A stretch of DNA of 64,000 nt from Alteribacillus sp. YIM 98480 (GCF_009765375.1 NZ_VTOK01000013.1:62001-126000), one strand, 5' to 3'. Positions 36,196 through 44,842 are shown, numbered from the stretch's first letter. Notes: generated from the letters alone by a model not told the origin. Made by a program: numbers and translations.

Positions 36196-37328
36196 AAGTA
36201 AAAAAATTTACAGCGAAAGATATGCCAGAAGCAATGAAAAAAATTAGAACGGAACTTGGTGAAGAAGCAGTTATTTTAAACTCAAAGCCTGTGTATGCAG
36301 GCGGTATTCTTGGCTTTTTCAAAAAGAAAAGCATTGAGGTAATTGCTGCACTCGATGATACTAAAGCTTCGACACCGCCAAAACCTCAGCCTGCTCAACC
36401 GGTGAAAACGAATATAGAAGAACTGCCGCGTTCTGCGCCGGTAAAACCAACGGAAGATTTGCAAAAAGAGGTACAGGAACTGAAGAAAATGATTTCTTCA
36501 TTGCACCGGCAAGAAAAAGTATCAGTGAATGGCTATCCTGTTCCAATTCAACGTATCGATGCTAAGCTCAAAGAACAGGAAATTAACGAACATATCAGAT
36601 ACCAATTGATTAAAGAATTGCTTTCAGAATGGTATCGTACCGAAAACCCAGATGATGAATTAGTCCTCAAATGGACGAAAACATATCTTATGAAAATGTT
36701 ACAGCAGATGGAATTTGGGCCGGCTCTTCCATCGAAAAAAATCATTAATTTAATAGGACCTACCGGTGTCGGGAAAACCACAACGATAGCAAAAATGGCG
36801 GCATATTATCATTTAGAACAAAAACAATCTGTAGCTTTTATTACAACTGATACCTACCGTATAGGAGCAGTAGAACAGTTGAAAACATATGCCAAAATAT
36901 TAGACCTTCCCATTGAAGTCGCCTATTCTATAGACGATTTTCAAAAAGCAAAAGAAATGTTTCAAGATAAAGATATCATTCTTGTTGATTCGGCAGGACG
37001 AAATTTCAGAAATCCTATATATGTGGAAGAGCTTCAAAAATTGATTGATTTTAAAGAAGATATGTCCACCTATCTTGTATTGGCTCTTACTTCTAAATAC
37101 AAAGATATGAAAAAAATACACGAACAATTTTCGCTTATTCCAATCGATAAATTTATATTTACAAAAAAGGATGAAACTTCTTATGTTGGGCCTATGATCA
37201 ATATGATAGCGGAAACAAATACGGGCACAGCCTATGTTACAAATGGCCAAAGCGTGCCGGATGATATAGAAGCGGCCGATCCAAAGAAAGTAACAGAATG
37301 GATATTTGAGGAGGATGGCCATGCGTGA
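36192..37328 (+). CDS. flhF: Flagellar biosynthesis GTPase FlhF
   Basis: SRP-type GTPase that helps set flagellar position and number. The N-terminal basic segment MKVKKFTAKDMPEAMKKIRT, a helical N-domain, and the G-domain with P-loop [15 protein letters not shown] (near 189-203), DTYRIGAVEQLKTYAKIL and VDSAGR motifs are present. The length is 378. The start overlaps the flhA stop (ATGA). flhG follows with an 8-base overlap and acts as its regulator. Confidence 0.96.
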   Translation: MKVKKFTAKDMPEAMKKIRTELGEEAVILNSKPVYAGGILGFFKKKSIEVIAALDDTKASTPPKPQPAQPVKTNIEELPRSAPVKPTEDLQKEVQELKKMISSLHRQEKVSVNGYPVPIQRIDAKLKEQEINEHIRYQLIKELLSEWYRTENPDDELVLKWTKTYLMKMLQQMEFGPALPSKKIINLIGPTGVGKTTTIAKMAAYYHLEQKQSVAFITTDTYRIGAVEQLKTYAKILDLPIEVAYSIDDFQKAKEMFQDKDIILVDSAGRNFRNPIYVEELQKLIDFKEDMSTYLVLALTSKYKDMKKIHEQFSLIPIDKFIFTKKDETSYVGPMINMIAETNTGTAYVTNGQSVPDDIEAADPKKVTEWIFEEDGHA

Positions 37329-38205
37329 TCAAGCTCAAAATTTACGAAAAGTAATGGAACATAATAAAGAAGATATAAAGCGGCATACAAAGGTTATTTC
37401 AGTGATCAGCGGCAAAGGCGGTGTAGGTAAATCAAATATATCATTAAATTTTTCTCTGTCATTAGCAGAACAAGGAAAAAAAGTCCTGTTATTTGATCTT
37501 GATATTGGAATGGCAAATCTCGATATTTTAATGGGCTTGATGCCGTCTTCTCATGTAGTCGATGTAATTGAACATGATCGGTCCATTTGGGACATTATGG
37601 AAGAGGGTCCGTGTGGTATACAATTAATAGCCGGAGGTTCTGGGTTAACGAAGGTATTTGAAATGACAGCAGCGAAACAAGACCGTTTTTCTCAGCAGAT
37701 GGCATTACTGGATGGATGCTTTGATTTTATCGTTTTTGATATGGGGGCCGGGGCAAGTGAGGATGGTTTGAATTTTATTCTAGCATCCAATGAAACTATT
37801 ATTATTACCACCCCAGAACCAACATCCATTACAGATGCCTATGCCATGTTGAAATATATTCACTCCAAAGACCCGTTTTTGACGAGTTCAATACTTGTAA
37901 ACCGGACGGAATCAAACATAGAGGGCAAGCAGACGGCAGAGAATCTGCAAAGGGTGGCTAGGCGATTTTTAGAAAAAGAATTATCTATTCTAGGAAGTGT
38001 ACCTTATGATAAACATGTGTTAAAAGCAGTGAAACAGCAATCGCCGTTTCGTTTGAAATATCCTGCATCCCCTGCTGCAAAAGCAATAAAGGCTTGCGCG
38101 AATTCTTTTATTGGAAAAGAAAATCTTCCAGAAAAAAAGCCCGCTTTTCGTCAATTTTTGACGCAGATGAAAGGTTTTCTCAAAAGGGGGCCTAAAAATG
38201 ATTAA
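37321..38205 (+). CDS. flhG: Flagellar number regulator FlhG (YlxH, MinD-like ATPase)
   Basis: MinD/ParA-type ATPase that activates FlhF GTPase and restrains flagellar number; in B. subtilis it also helps C-ring assembly. The deviant Walker A SGKGGVGKS is at residues 30-38, and LLFDLDIGMANLDILMGL follows. An N-terminal DQAQNLRKVM helix resembles the FlhF-activating segment. ATG 37321 has GAGGAGG 6-7 bases upstream; the upstream in-frame codon at 37306 lies before that site. The length is 294. Confidence 0.95.
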   Translation: MRDQAQNLRKVMEHNKEDIKRHTKVISVISGKGGVGKSNISLNFSLSLAEQGKKVLLFDLDIGMANLDILMGLMPSSHVVDVIEHDRSIWDIMEEGPCGIQLIAGGSGLTKVFEMTAAKQDRFSQQMALLDGCFDFIVFDMGAGASEDGLNFILASNETIIITTPEPTSITDAYAMLKYIHSKDPFLTSSILVNRTESNIEGKQTAENLQRVARRFLEKELSILGSVPYDKHVLKAVKQQSPFRLKYPASPAAKAIKACANSFIGKENLPEKKPAFRQFLTQMKGFLKRGPKND

Positions 38206-39247
38206 TGTATTAGTGGTAGATGATTCAGCTTTTATGCGGAAACTCATATCTGATTTTATTAATGAACATCCTGGCATGAAAGTAAACGACACAGCAAGAA
38301 ACGGGAAAGATGCCCTTAAAAAAATAAAAAAACACAAGTACAGCGTTGTAACCTTGGATATAGAGATGCCTGAAATGGGAGGCTTAGAAGCATTAACCCA
38401 TATAATGAGCGAACACCCTTGTCCGGTAGTTATGGTCAGTTCATTAACCCAAGAGGGGGCCGAACAGACCATGCAGGCAATGGAAGCAGGAGCTGTCGAT
38501 TTTGTTGGGAAACCTTCTGGAGCTATTTCTTTAGATTTACACCTCATCAAAGAAGATTTAATTTTTAAGATTGAAGCTGCTGCGAAGGTGAATATGAGCG
38601 CTCATTTAAATAAGAAGACCATTCCAGGGAGGCTGCCAGCAAAAAAGACATTTTCTCACACGATAGAGGGGAAAAAAATTTTGGCTATTGGTACATCAAC
38701 CGGGGGGCCAAAAGCTCTTCAGAACGTATTGCCGCGTTTAGAAAGAAATTTCCCAGCACCGATATTTATCGTACAGCATATGCCGCCAGCATTTACGAAT
38801 TCTTTAGCTAAACGCCTGGATCAGTTAAGCAGTATTACTATTAAAGAAGCAGTAGATGGAGAAGTAGCTAAAAAAGGAACAGCATACATAGCCCCAGGAG
38901 GAAACCATTTAAAAGTGAGAAAAATGGGGATGTCTCTTATTAATGAAGTGACAAACGCTCCTCCGTTAAATGGTCATCGTCCTTCGGTAGATGTTCTCTT
39001 TTCTTCATTGGCTGAATTAAAAGATTATCATGCAGCTGCGTTAATTATGACAGGTATGGGAAGTGATGGTGCAAAAGGCTTACTGGAAATGAAAAAGAAC
39101 AAAAGCTGTATTGCAGTGGCGGAATCGAAAAAAACTGCCATTGTCTACGGAATGCCTAAAGCAGCTGCCAATACAGCTAAGACTGACTACAATTTAGATC
39201 TTGACGAAATAGCCCCTTTTCTAAATCAACAATTTTGCAGAACTTGA
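38198..39247 (+). CDS. cheB: Chemotaxis response regulator protein-glutamate methylesterase CheB
   Basis: Removes methyl groups from, and deamidates, chemoreceptors during adaptation; activated by phosphorylation. The receiver domain has acidic Asp8-Asp9 and phospho-acceptor Asp54 in TLDIEMPEMGG. The C-terminal esterase domain has the catalytic triad Ser167 (GTSTGGPKAL), His194 (IVQHMPPAF) and Asp290 (GMGSDGAKG). The length is 349. It overlaps flhG by 8 bases. In B. subtilis cheA and cheW follow; here cheC follows after 27 bases. Confidence 0.96.
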   Translation: MINVLVVDDSAFMRKLISDFINEHPGMKVNDTARNGKDALKKIKKHKYSVVTLDIEMPEMGGLEALTHIMSEHPCPVVMVSSLTQEGAEQTMQAMEAGAVDFVGKPSGAISLDLHLIKEDLIFKIEAAAKVNMSAHLNKKTIPGRLPAKKTFSHTIEGKKILAIGTSTGGPKALQNVLPRLERNFPAPIFIVQHMPPAFTNSLAKRLDQLSSITIKEAVDGEVAKKGTAYIAPGGNHLKVRKMGMSLINEVTNAPPLNGHRPSVDVLFSSLAELKDYHAAALIMTGMGSDGAKGLLEMKKNKSCIAVAESKKTAIVYGMPKAAANTAKTDYNLDLDEIAPFLNQQFCRT

Positions 39248-39274
39248 ATTTTGTGTAAAGGCGGGAATAAGAAA

Positions 39275-39910
39275 ATGGAAGTTATTCAACAAATTAAACC
39301 TTTTCATTTAGATGTACTAAAAGAGGCAGGAAACATTGGAGCTGGTAATGCAGCAACGTCTTTATCACAACTATTAAATAAAAAAATAGATATGAAAGTG
39401 CCTTCTGTTCGAATTGCTGGTTTTCAGGAACTGCAAGCGTTAGCAGGCGGGGAAGAAACGATTGTTGCAGCCACTTTTCTTCGTATTACAGGAGAAGCGC
39501 CTGGCAGCATGTTTCTTATTCTGCAAAAAAAAGAGGCAGAAGAGTTATCCTATTATTTAACGGGTAAGAAAGTAGATATAGCAGAAGGAACATTCGATGA
39601 GTTGGCGGGCTCTGCCCTGCAAGAATTAGGAAACATATTAGCTGGTTCGTACTTGTCTGCATTATCTGATTTTACATCGATCAATATGCAGCCTTCCGTC
39701 CCCTCATTGGCTGTAGACATGGCGGGAGCTGTGATGAGTTCAGGGTTGATAGAAATCTCTCAAGCAGGTGATTATGCAATTGTTATCGATACGGAGATGA
39801 AAGAAACCGAAGGGAACACGCCTTCTGCAGCCACTGGTCAATTTTTTCTGTTTCCTGATCCTGATGCGTTTATAAAAATTTTTGAAGCCTTAGGGGTAGA
39901 GCTGCCATGA
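39275..39910 (+). CDS. cheC: CheY-P phosphatase CheC
   Basis: Dephosphorylates CheY-P and, with CheD, tunes receptor adaptation. Both phosphatase helices are complete: LKEAGNIGAGNAATSLSQLL (Glu17, Asn20) and LQELGNILAGSYLSALSDF (Glu117, Asn120). The length of 211 is normal. ATG 39275 has AAAGGCGGG somewhat far upstream (about 12 bases); an in-frame codon at 39251 would add eight residues not seen in the family. The ATGA overlap with cheD indicates coupling. Confidence 0.95.
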   Translation: MEVIQQIKPFHLDVLKEAGNIGAGNAATSLSQLLNKKIDMKVPSVRIAGFQELQALAGGEETIVAATFLRITGEAPGSMFLILQKKEAEELSYYLTGKKVDIAEGTFDELAGSALQELGNILAGSYLSALSDFTSINMQPSVPSLAVDMAGAVMSSGLIEISQAGDYAIVIDTEMKETEGNTPSAATGQFFLFPDPDAFIKIFEALGVELP

Positions 39911-40407
39911 AACTTGACCATAAAAAGGTAATAAAAGTAGGAATGGCTGAATGGAAGCAAATAGAATTCCCAAACACAATACGCACTTCCGGACTTGGCT
40001 CTTGTGTAGGTGTAGTTGTGTATGATCAATGGAAAAAGAAAGCTGCTTTAGCGCATATCATGCTCCCAGATTCTACCATGGCAAAATATAAACAAATAAA
40101 CCGAGCTAAATTTGCAGATACAGCTATAGAGGATGTCGTAGCCGTGCTGCAAACAAAGGGGTGTTCCATCCAAAATATGAAAGCAAAAATAGCAGGAGGT
40201 GCCCAAATGTTCTCTATTTCTTCAACAAATGACATCATGAGAATCGGTCCAAGAAACGCAGAGGCTGTAAAAAAAATATTACGAAAATATCGTATACCTG
40301 TAGCAGCAGAAGATATTGGCGGGAACAAAGGAAGAACCATTGAATTTGACCCAGAGCTTAGCACGCTTCACATTCGTACGGTCAATCAAGGAGAGGCCGT
40401 GATTTAA
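39907..40407 (+). CDS. cheD: Chemoreceptor glutamine deamidase CheD
   Basis: Deamidates glutamines on chemoreceptors and binds CheC. The catalytic cysteine and histidine are in LGSCVGVVVYD (Cys33) and ALAHIMLPDS (His50), and KIAGGAQMF is the third family block. The length is 166. It starts in the last bases of cheC and its stop overlaps the next start by one base. Confidence 0.96.
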   Translation: MKLDHKKVIKVGMAEWKQIEFPNTIRTSGLGSCVGVVVYDQWKKKAALAHIMLPDSTMAKYKQINRAKFADTAIEDVVAVLQTKGCSIQNMKAKIAGGAQMFSISSTNDIMRIGPRNAEAVKKILRKYRIPVAAEDIGGNKGRTIEFDPELSTLHIRTVNQGEAVI

Positions 40408-40736
40408 TGAAATTTGATTCGTGGAAAACAAATGTTTTTGCTGCACTTATAGGGTTTATTGTTTTCTTTTTCTTGTCATGGAGAGTAAATCTATTAACGA
40501 CTTCGTTGATCAGAGCAGGACTTTTTAGTCTCATTGTCTTCGTCACTGCTTTTTTGTTCCGCTGGATGCTTCGAAAAATACAGGCGGCCCCAGAAGAAGA
40601 TGATGACAAAACACAAGAGGAGTCTGTTGAACAAAAGGACAGAGAGTCTGAAGAAAAAGAAGAAAATGAGGATTCTTTGTCAGAAGAAGAAATAGAATCG
40701 GCGTCTCGATTTATTAAAGAAAAGCTGAACGAGTGA
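40407..40736 (+). CDS. Small two-helix membrane protein between cheD and sigD, unknown function
   Basis: A 109-residue protein. Two hydrophobic helices lie at about 8-25 (VFAALIGFIVFFFLSWRV) and 32-50 (LIRAGLFSLIVFVTAFLF), followed by a short basic stretch (RWMLRKIQ) and a very acidic tail of about 50 residues rich in glutamate and aspartate. The charge pattern suggests both ends face the cytoplasm. GGAGAGG lies upstream. I do not recognise a characterised family. Tight spacing with cheD (one-base overlap) and sigD (13 bases) shows it is part of the operon; a role in motility control is only inference. Confidence 0.85.
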   Translation: MKFDSWKTNVFAALIGFIVFFFLSWRVNLLTTSLIRAGLFSLIVFVTAFLFRWMLRKIQAAPEEDDDKTQEESVEQKDRESEEKEENEDSLSEEEIESASRFIKEKLNE

Positions 40737-40749
40737 AAGGAGGCTCTTT

Positions 40750-41520
40750 ATGGCACGTTCTACTACGCATGCTCATCAAGAGATATGGGATAAATGGATA
40801 AGAAACGGCGACGAGAATGCTGCCGATCAATTGGTAGAAGCATATATGCCGCTCGTTCATTACCATGTTCAGCGAATTGGATCAAACCTTCCCAAAAATG
40901 TAGCAAAAGAAGAATTAATCAGCCATGGATTAACAGGATTATATGACGCTATGAAAAAATTTGATTTCTCAAGGGAGTTAAAATTTGATACGTATGCTTC
41001 TTTTCGCATTCGAGGCGCCATTATTGACGGACTGCGTCAAGAAGATTGGATGCCAAGATCTTTAAGGGAAAAAGCCAAAAAAATAGAAGAAACCATGGAA
41101 AATCTCGAACAAAAATATGGTCGTTATGTTTCGGAAGAAGAAGTAGGAAAAGCCCTGAGTATGAGTGGAGAAGAGGTAAGAAAAATTGCAGCAGAAAGTT
41201 TTTTTGCTAATACCTTATCGATTGATGAAGAAACACCAGAAGGAGAACGAGAAGAAACGTTTAGTGCTTCCATAGAAGATAGGGACGTATTGTCACCAGA
41301 AGAAACATTAATAAAGACGGCAGCATTACAGGAACTAGCTGAGGTCATTCAGAATTTACCGGAAAAAGAAAAGACAGTAATTGGGTTATTTTATCAAGAA
41401 GAAATGACATTAACAGAAATAGGAGTAATTATGAATCTCTCCACTTCCCGTATATCTCAAATCCATTCTAAAGCCCTTTTTCGATTAAAACAGGCTTTGA
41501 TGAAACGCTTGGAGAGCTAA
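40750..41520 (+). CDS. sigD: RNA polymerase sigma-D factor (FliA family)
   Basis: Directs transcription of late flagellar, chemotaxis and autolysin genes. Region 2 contains HVQRIGSNLPKNVAKEELIS, FDTYASFRIRGAIIDGLRQE and the DWMPRSLREKAKKIEE start of region 3; region 4 has LPEKEKTVIGLFYQEEMTLT and an HTH with MNLSTSRISQIHSKALFRLK. The length is 256, close to B. subtilis SigD (254). AAAGGAGG precedes the start. It is near the distal end of the operon, where expression falls off in B. subtilis. flgM is not in the window. Confidence 0.97.
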   Translation: MARSTTHAHQEIWDKWIRNGDENAADQLVEAYMPLVHYHVQRIGSNLPKNVAKEELISHGLTGLYDAMKKFDFSRELKFDTYASFRIRGAIIDGLRQEDWMPRSLREKAKKIEETMENLEQKYGRYVSEEEVGKALSMSGEEVRKIAAESFFANTLSIDEETPEGEREETFSASIEDRDVLSPEETLIKTAALQELAEVIQNLPEKEKTVIGLFYQEEMTLTEIGVIMNLSTSRISQIHSKALFRLKQALMKRLES

Positions 41521-41581
41521 GTCAAAAATCGGTTTTCGTTCTATGTTGTATTTCATTTCGTAAAAAAGAAGGCTTGATACT

Positions 41582-42961
41582 ATGAGTTTACAAGATTTTT
41601 TCGAAGTGAGGATTTCGGAAGATAAGCTTTCAGCCCATGTTTTGGCTGCTGCTTCTTTAGAGTCCACTTCTGTTTGGACGAAAGAAGAGTGGGATGTTTT
41701 TTTAAAGGAAGAGAGTGTCGTTTTTGGGGTCCTTGATGAAAACATTGATGCTTTAGTAAATGATCCGTCTTCTGTTGCTTTTCCAATAGAAGTGGCGGTA
41801 GGAATCGCTCCTAAAGATGGAGGACATGCATATATAAAGCCAGCATTACAAGACGAGAAACAGCAAGAAATGGAAGAAACAAAAGGGGCAGTCAATTTAA
41901 AAAATGTCGTGGACATTCCAATGGTAGAGCAAGGTGAGCTTGTCGGTGAAAAAGTAGCAGCTGAAAAAGGCAGGGATGGAAGAGCAGTAGATAATGAAGT
42001 GTTAGAAGCAAAAGATGGGCGTGATTTTGTGCTTCGTCCTGGAAAAAACACGAAAGTGGAAGGCAGCTGTCTTTACGCGGTAACATCTGGACAAGTCAGT
42101 ATCCAAAAAAAGACCATCCATGTTTATCCATTGTATGAAATTAATGGCGATCTAGATTTAAAGACCGGAAATATTGATTTTACTGGGAACGTTCAAATCC
42201 GTGGTAATATTCCAGCAGGTTTTGAAGTAAAAGCCAAGGGAGATATAAGAGTACAAGGAACAGTAGAAGGTGCCTATCTAGAAGCGGAAGGCTCGATTTA
42301 TATTTCTTCAGGTGTTACTGCTCAAAATAAAGGTTTCATTCAAGCAGGAAAGGACATTGAAACAACTTATTTAAATGAAGCGAAAGTACAAGCAGGAGGC
42401 ACAATCACTGTCAAACAAGCCATCATGCATAGTAATTGTGAGGCAGGAGAAAGCATTAATTGTCTGCAAAACAGAGGGCTCGTGGTAGGGGGGAATTTAT
42501 CTGCTGTTCGTTCCATTCACGTAAAAGAAGCTGGCAATCCTATGAATACGGCCACTTCTTTTTTCATTGGTGTTCCACATTATTTTTTAAACGTGCAGCG
42601 TCAACACGAACATACACTAATAGAAGCGAAAGAAGAAAGCCAAAAAATCATGCAGCTGTTAAAAGCATTGGAGGCAAAGGAGAAAGAAGGGATACCTCTG
42701 TCCTCTAAAGAAAGAGTGATGAAACTAAGAGCTCGCAATACCCTTAAGTCTTGGAAAGAGCGGGCAAAAGATGCAGCTGAAGAACTAGAAGAAATGCACG
42801 GTATGTTTAATAATGAAGAAAATGGTATAGTAATTATTGAAGGAACACTGCATCCGAATGTTGATTTTCATTTTGGAAAATACCGCCGTAAGATAAATTC
42901 GACTTACAAAAAGGTAAAAATGCTATATGAAGAAGGAGAAATTGCACTGAAAATAGTATAA
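41582..42961 (+). CDS. FapA/DUF342 domain protein
   Basis: A 459-residue protein of the flagellar assembly protein A (DUF342) family. After a variable N-terminal part (about 1-70), the conserved block VAVGIAPKDGGHAYIKPALQ and a beta-helical region (about 190-310) with GDLDLKTGNIDFTGNVQIRG, VKAKGDIRVQGTVEGA and EAEGSIYISSGV repeats are seen, followed by a C-terminal coiled coil (about 340-410). Such genes are common downstream of sigD in Bacillaceae. Localisation or scaffold roles have been suggested for homologues; function here is not established. AAGAAGG stands upstream of ATG 41582. Confidence 0.85.
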   Translation: MSLQDFFEVRISEDKLSAHVLAAASLESTSVWTKEEWDVFLKEESVVFGVLDENIDALVNDPSSVAFPIEVAVGIAPKDGGHAYIKPALQDEKQQEMEETKGAVNLKNVVDIPMVEQGELVGEKVAAEKGRDGRAVDNEVLEAKDGRDFVLRPGKNTKVEGSCLYAVTSGQVSIQKKTIHVYPLYEINGDLDLKTGNIDFTGNVQIRGNIPAGFEVKAKGDIRVQGTVEGAYLEAEGSIYISSGVTAQNKGFIQAGKDIETTYLNEAKVQAGGTITVKQAIMHSNCEAGESINCLQNRGLVVGGNLSAVRSIHVKEAGNPMNTATSFFIGVPHYFLNVQRQHEHTLIEAKEESQKIMQLLKALEAKEKEGIPLSSKERVMKLRARNTLKSWKERAKDAAEELEEMHGMFNNEENGIVIIEGTLHPNVDFHFGKYRRKINSTYKKVKMLYEEGEIALKIV

Positions 42962-43004
42962 GTTCATTATACGTTCGTAATAGTCCTGATTAGGAGGCGG
43001 AATA

Positions 43005-43319
43005 ATGAGTTGGAAAGCGGTTGAGTTACAAGTAGCTATTCCAAGAACACAGGATGCAGGTAAAATTCAAGAGCAGCTTCAGCAGCGATCTCAAGCGGCT
43101 CAGGACAGGATGGCAGCTGTACAAGAAAAAGAACATAAAAAAGAACGGACACAAGTTACTAATAAACAAGAAACGAATAAAAATCATTTTGAAAAACAAA
43201 AAGACGGCGAGACGAGCCGAGAGAGCTGCTTTACTGGTGAAAACAGAAAAGCAAAAAAAGAAGAAAACGAGACGATAGATCATCCTTATAAAGGAAAAAA
43301 GATTGATTATACAGGGTAG
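43005..43319 (+). CDS. Conserved charged protein of the fla/che tail, unknown function
   Basis: A 104-residue, hydrophilic, lysine- and glutamate-rich protein. The first 35 residues, MSWKAVELQVAIPRTQDAGK, then IQEQLQQRSQAAQDRM, look conserved and folded or helical; the rest is a low-complexity basic/acidic tail ending HPYKGKKIDYTG. I recall the N-terminal block as shared by unannotated proteins near sigD in other Firmicutes, but assign no family. AGGAGGCGG lies 7-8 bases before the ATG, and the next gene starts 9 bases after the stop. Confidence 0.8.
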   Translation: MSWKAVELQVAIPRTQDAGKIQEQLQQRSQAAQDRMAAVQEKEHKKERTQVTNKQETNKNHFEKQKDGETSRESCFTGENRKAKKEENETIDHPYKGKKIDYTG

Positions 43320-43328
43320 GAATAAAAA

Positions 43329-43847
43329 ATGACCATTGTTTTACTTGTTATCAGCATGGCTTTCCATTTGCTTACATTTTTTATTTTCATTCTTTTTTAT
43401 CAACAACAGCAAAAGTTAAAAGAAGAACGGCGCGAGCTATATGGTATGCGTGAAGATATGGAAGAAGTATTGGAAAGCTATACAGCAGATATAAAAAAAG
43501 AAAACGAAGAATTAAAACATTTACTCCATGAAAAGAGCACGTCCAATCTTAAACAAGATCAGGATTATTTTCCGATAAATACGGAGGAAAAGAAGAATGG
43601 GCTCGAGGTTCAAAAATATAAAAATAAACATCAATCTTTCCATGAACCAGCTCCCCAACCTGCTGAACCTTCATTTGAAAATTATTCTCCTCTAACAGAT
43701 CAAAAAGCAGAGGATACGGTAGAACAATCTTCCCAAGCGCAAGTTCTGTCTCTTGCTTCACAAGGATATAAGCAAGATGAGATTGCAAAAAAACTTAATA
43801 TGGGAAAAGGAGAAGTCGGTTTACTTTTAAAATTTTATCATAAATAG
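43329..43847 (+). CDS. swrB: SwrB-like protein (DUF6115)
   Basis: A 172-residue single-pass membrane protein. The N-terminal hydrophobic helix (about 2-25, IVLLVISMAFHLLTFFIFIL) is followed by a charged coiled coil (about 28-70) and a glutamine-rich linker. The C-terminal HTH-like segment LASQGYKQDEIAKKLNMGKG then EVGLLLKFYHK matches SwrB/YlxL, which in B. subtilis promotes assembly of the export apparatus and swarming. It is the last gene of the fla/che operon, before the separate rpsB promoter, as in B. subtilis. Confidence 0.85.
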   Translation: MTIVLLVISMAFHLLTFFIFILFYQQQQKLKEERRELYGMREDMEEVLESYTADIKKENEELKHLLHEKSTSNLKQDQDYFPINTEEKKNGLEVQKYKNKHQSFHEPAPQPAEPSFENYSPLTDQKAEDTVEQSSQAQVLSLASQGYKQDEIAKKLNMGKGEVGLLLKFYHK

Positions 43848-43858
43848 CGCTGACAATC

Positions 43859-43887
43859 TTGCGTTGCTACAAAACGTATGGTATATT
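43859..43887 (+). promoter_or_regulatory. Strong SigA promoter of rpsB
   Basis: TTGCGT (43859-43864), 17-base spacer, TATATT (43882-43887), with TG at 43879-43880 giving an extended -10. It begins 12 bases after the swrB stop and separates ribosomal protein expression from the motility operon. Confidence 0.75.
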
Positions 43888-43909
43888 AATCCACGGTGTT
43901 ATTACACAC

Positions 43910-43968
43910 GTCTGACTGATTTAAGCAACGGTGCCCTTGACAGGGTCTTGCTTAAATATGAAGCAGAC
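43910..43968 (+). promoter_or_regulatory. Structured rpsB mRNA leader
   Basis: Outer stem GTCTG (43910-43914) / CAGAC (43964-43968), then a perfect 10-bp stem ATTTAAGCAA (43919-43928) / TTGCTTAAAT (43948-43957), capped by CCCT/AGGG. It lies between the promoter and the AAGGAGGAA ribosome site and is a candidate autoregulatory S2-binding leader. Confidence 0.55.
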
Positions 43969-43996
43969 GGAGGAAAAAACCTAAGGAGGAATAAAC

Positions 43997-44752
43997 ATGG
44001 CTGTTATATCCATGAAACAACTGTTAGAAGCAGGGGTTCACTTCGGGCATCAAACACGCCGCTGGAACCCGAAAATGAGCCGTTATATCTTTACAGAGCG
44101 AAACGGCATCTACATCATTGATTTACAAAAAACGGTGAAGAAAGTAGAAGAAGCGTACAAGTATGTGCGTGATCTTGCAGCAGACGGTGGTAAAATCTTG
44201 TTTGTTGGAACGAAAAAGCAAGCACAAGATTCTGTCCGTGAAGAAGCGCAGCGCTCTGGGATGTATTACATCAACCAGCGCTGGCTCGGCGGAACGCTTA
44301 CAAACTTTGCAACAATCCGTAAGCGTATCGCACGCCTGAAAGACATTGAAAAAATGCAGGAAGATGGAACATTTGATGTTCTTCCAAAAAAAGAAGTTAT
44401 GCTTTTGAAAAAAGAAATGGATCGTCTTGAGAAATTTCTTGGCGGTATTAAAGAAATGAACGAACTTCCAGACGCTATTTTCATCATTGACCCGCGCAAA
44501 GAGCGTATCGCTGTTGCGGAAGCTCATAAATTAAACATTCCGATTATTTCTATCGTGGACACGAACTGTGACCCTGATGAAATTAATAAAGTGATTCCTG
44601 GTAATGATGACGCGATTCGTGCTGTACGTCTTTTAACTTCTAAAATGGCAGACGCTGTTATCGAAGCTACTCAAGGAGCAGAAGAAGCTGTAGTTGAACA
44701 GCCAAAAGAAAACGAAGCAGAAGAGAAGGAAGAAGAAGAAACCCTTTCCTAA
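43997..44752 (+). CDS. rpsB: 30S ribosomal protein S2
   Basis: Late-assembling small-subunit protein near the mRNA exit platform. The opening [20 protein letters not shown] and the blocks [20 protein letters not shown] and [20 protein letters not shown] are diagnostic. The C-terminal tail is acidic ([12 protein letters not shown]-like), and total length is 251, slightly longer than the B. subtilis protein. AAGGAGG stands 9 bases upstream. It has its own promoter and leader and ends at a terminator, then tsf. Confidence 0.97.
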   Translation: MAVISMKQLLEAGVHFGHQTRRWNPKMSRYIFTERNGIYIIDLQKTVKKVEEAYKYVRDLAADGGKILFVGTKKQAQDSVREEAQRSGMYYINQRWLGGTLTNFATIRKRIARLKDIEKMQEDGTFDVLPKKEVMLLKKEMDRLEKFLGGIKEMNELPDAIFIIDPRKERIAVAEAHKLNIPIISIVDTNCDPDEINKVIPGNDDAIRAVRLLTSKMADAVIEATQGAEEAVVEQPKENEAEEKEEEETLS

Positions 44753-44800
44753 TCTTCACAACATCCCTGCTCTTTAGCAGGTAGATATATGCTTAACTAT

Positions 44801-44842
44801 AAAGGGTGATAAAAGGGGCATGCCCTTTGTCACCCTTTTTCC
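44801..44842 (+). terminator. Terminator between rpsB and tsf
   Basis: AAAGGGTGA (44801-44809) pairs with TCACCCTTT (44830-44838), with a nested AAAGGG/CCCTTT hairpin inside, followed by TTT. A smaller hairpin CCTGCT-CTTT-AGCAGG lies at 44766-44781. The pair could partly terminate, adjusting S2 to EF-Ts ratio. Confidence 0.85.

Noticed and set aside
38020-38550. 176-codon minus-strand frame over flhG/cheB
   Set aside because: Both genes beneath it are unambiguous with intact catalytic residues; the antisense frame has no family features.
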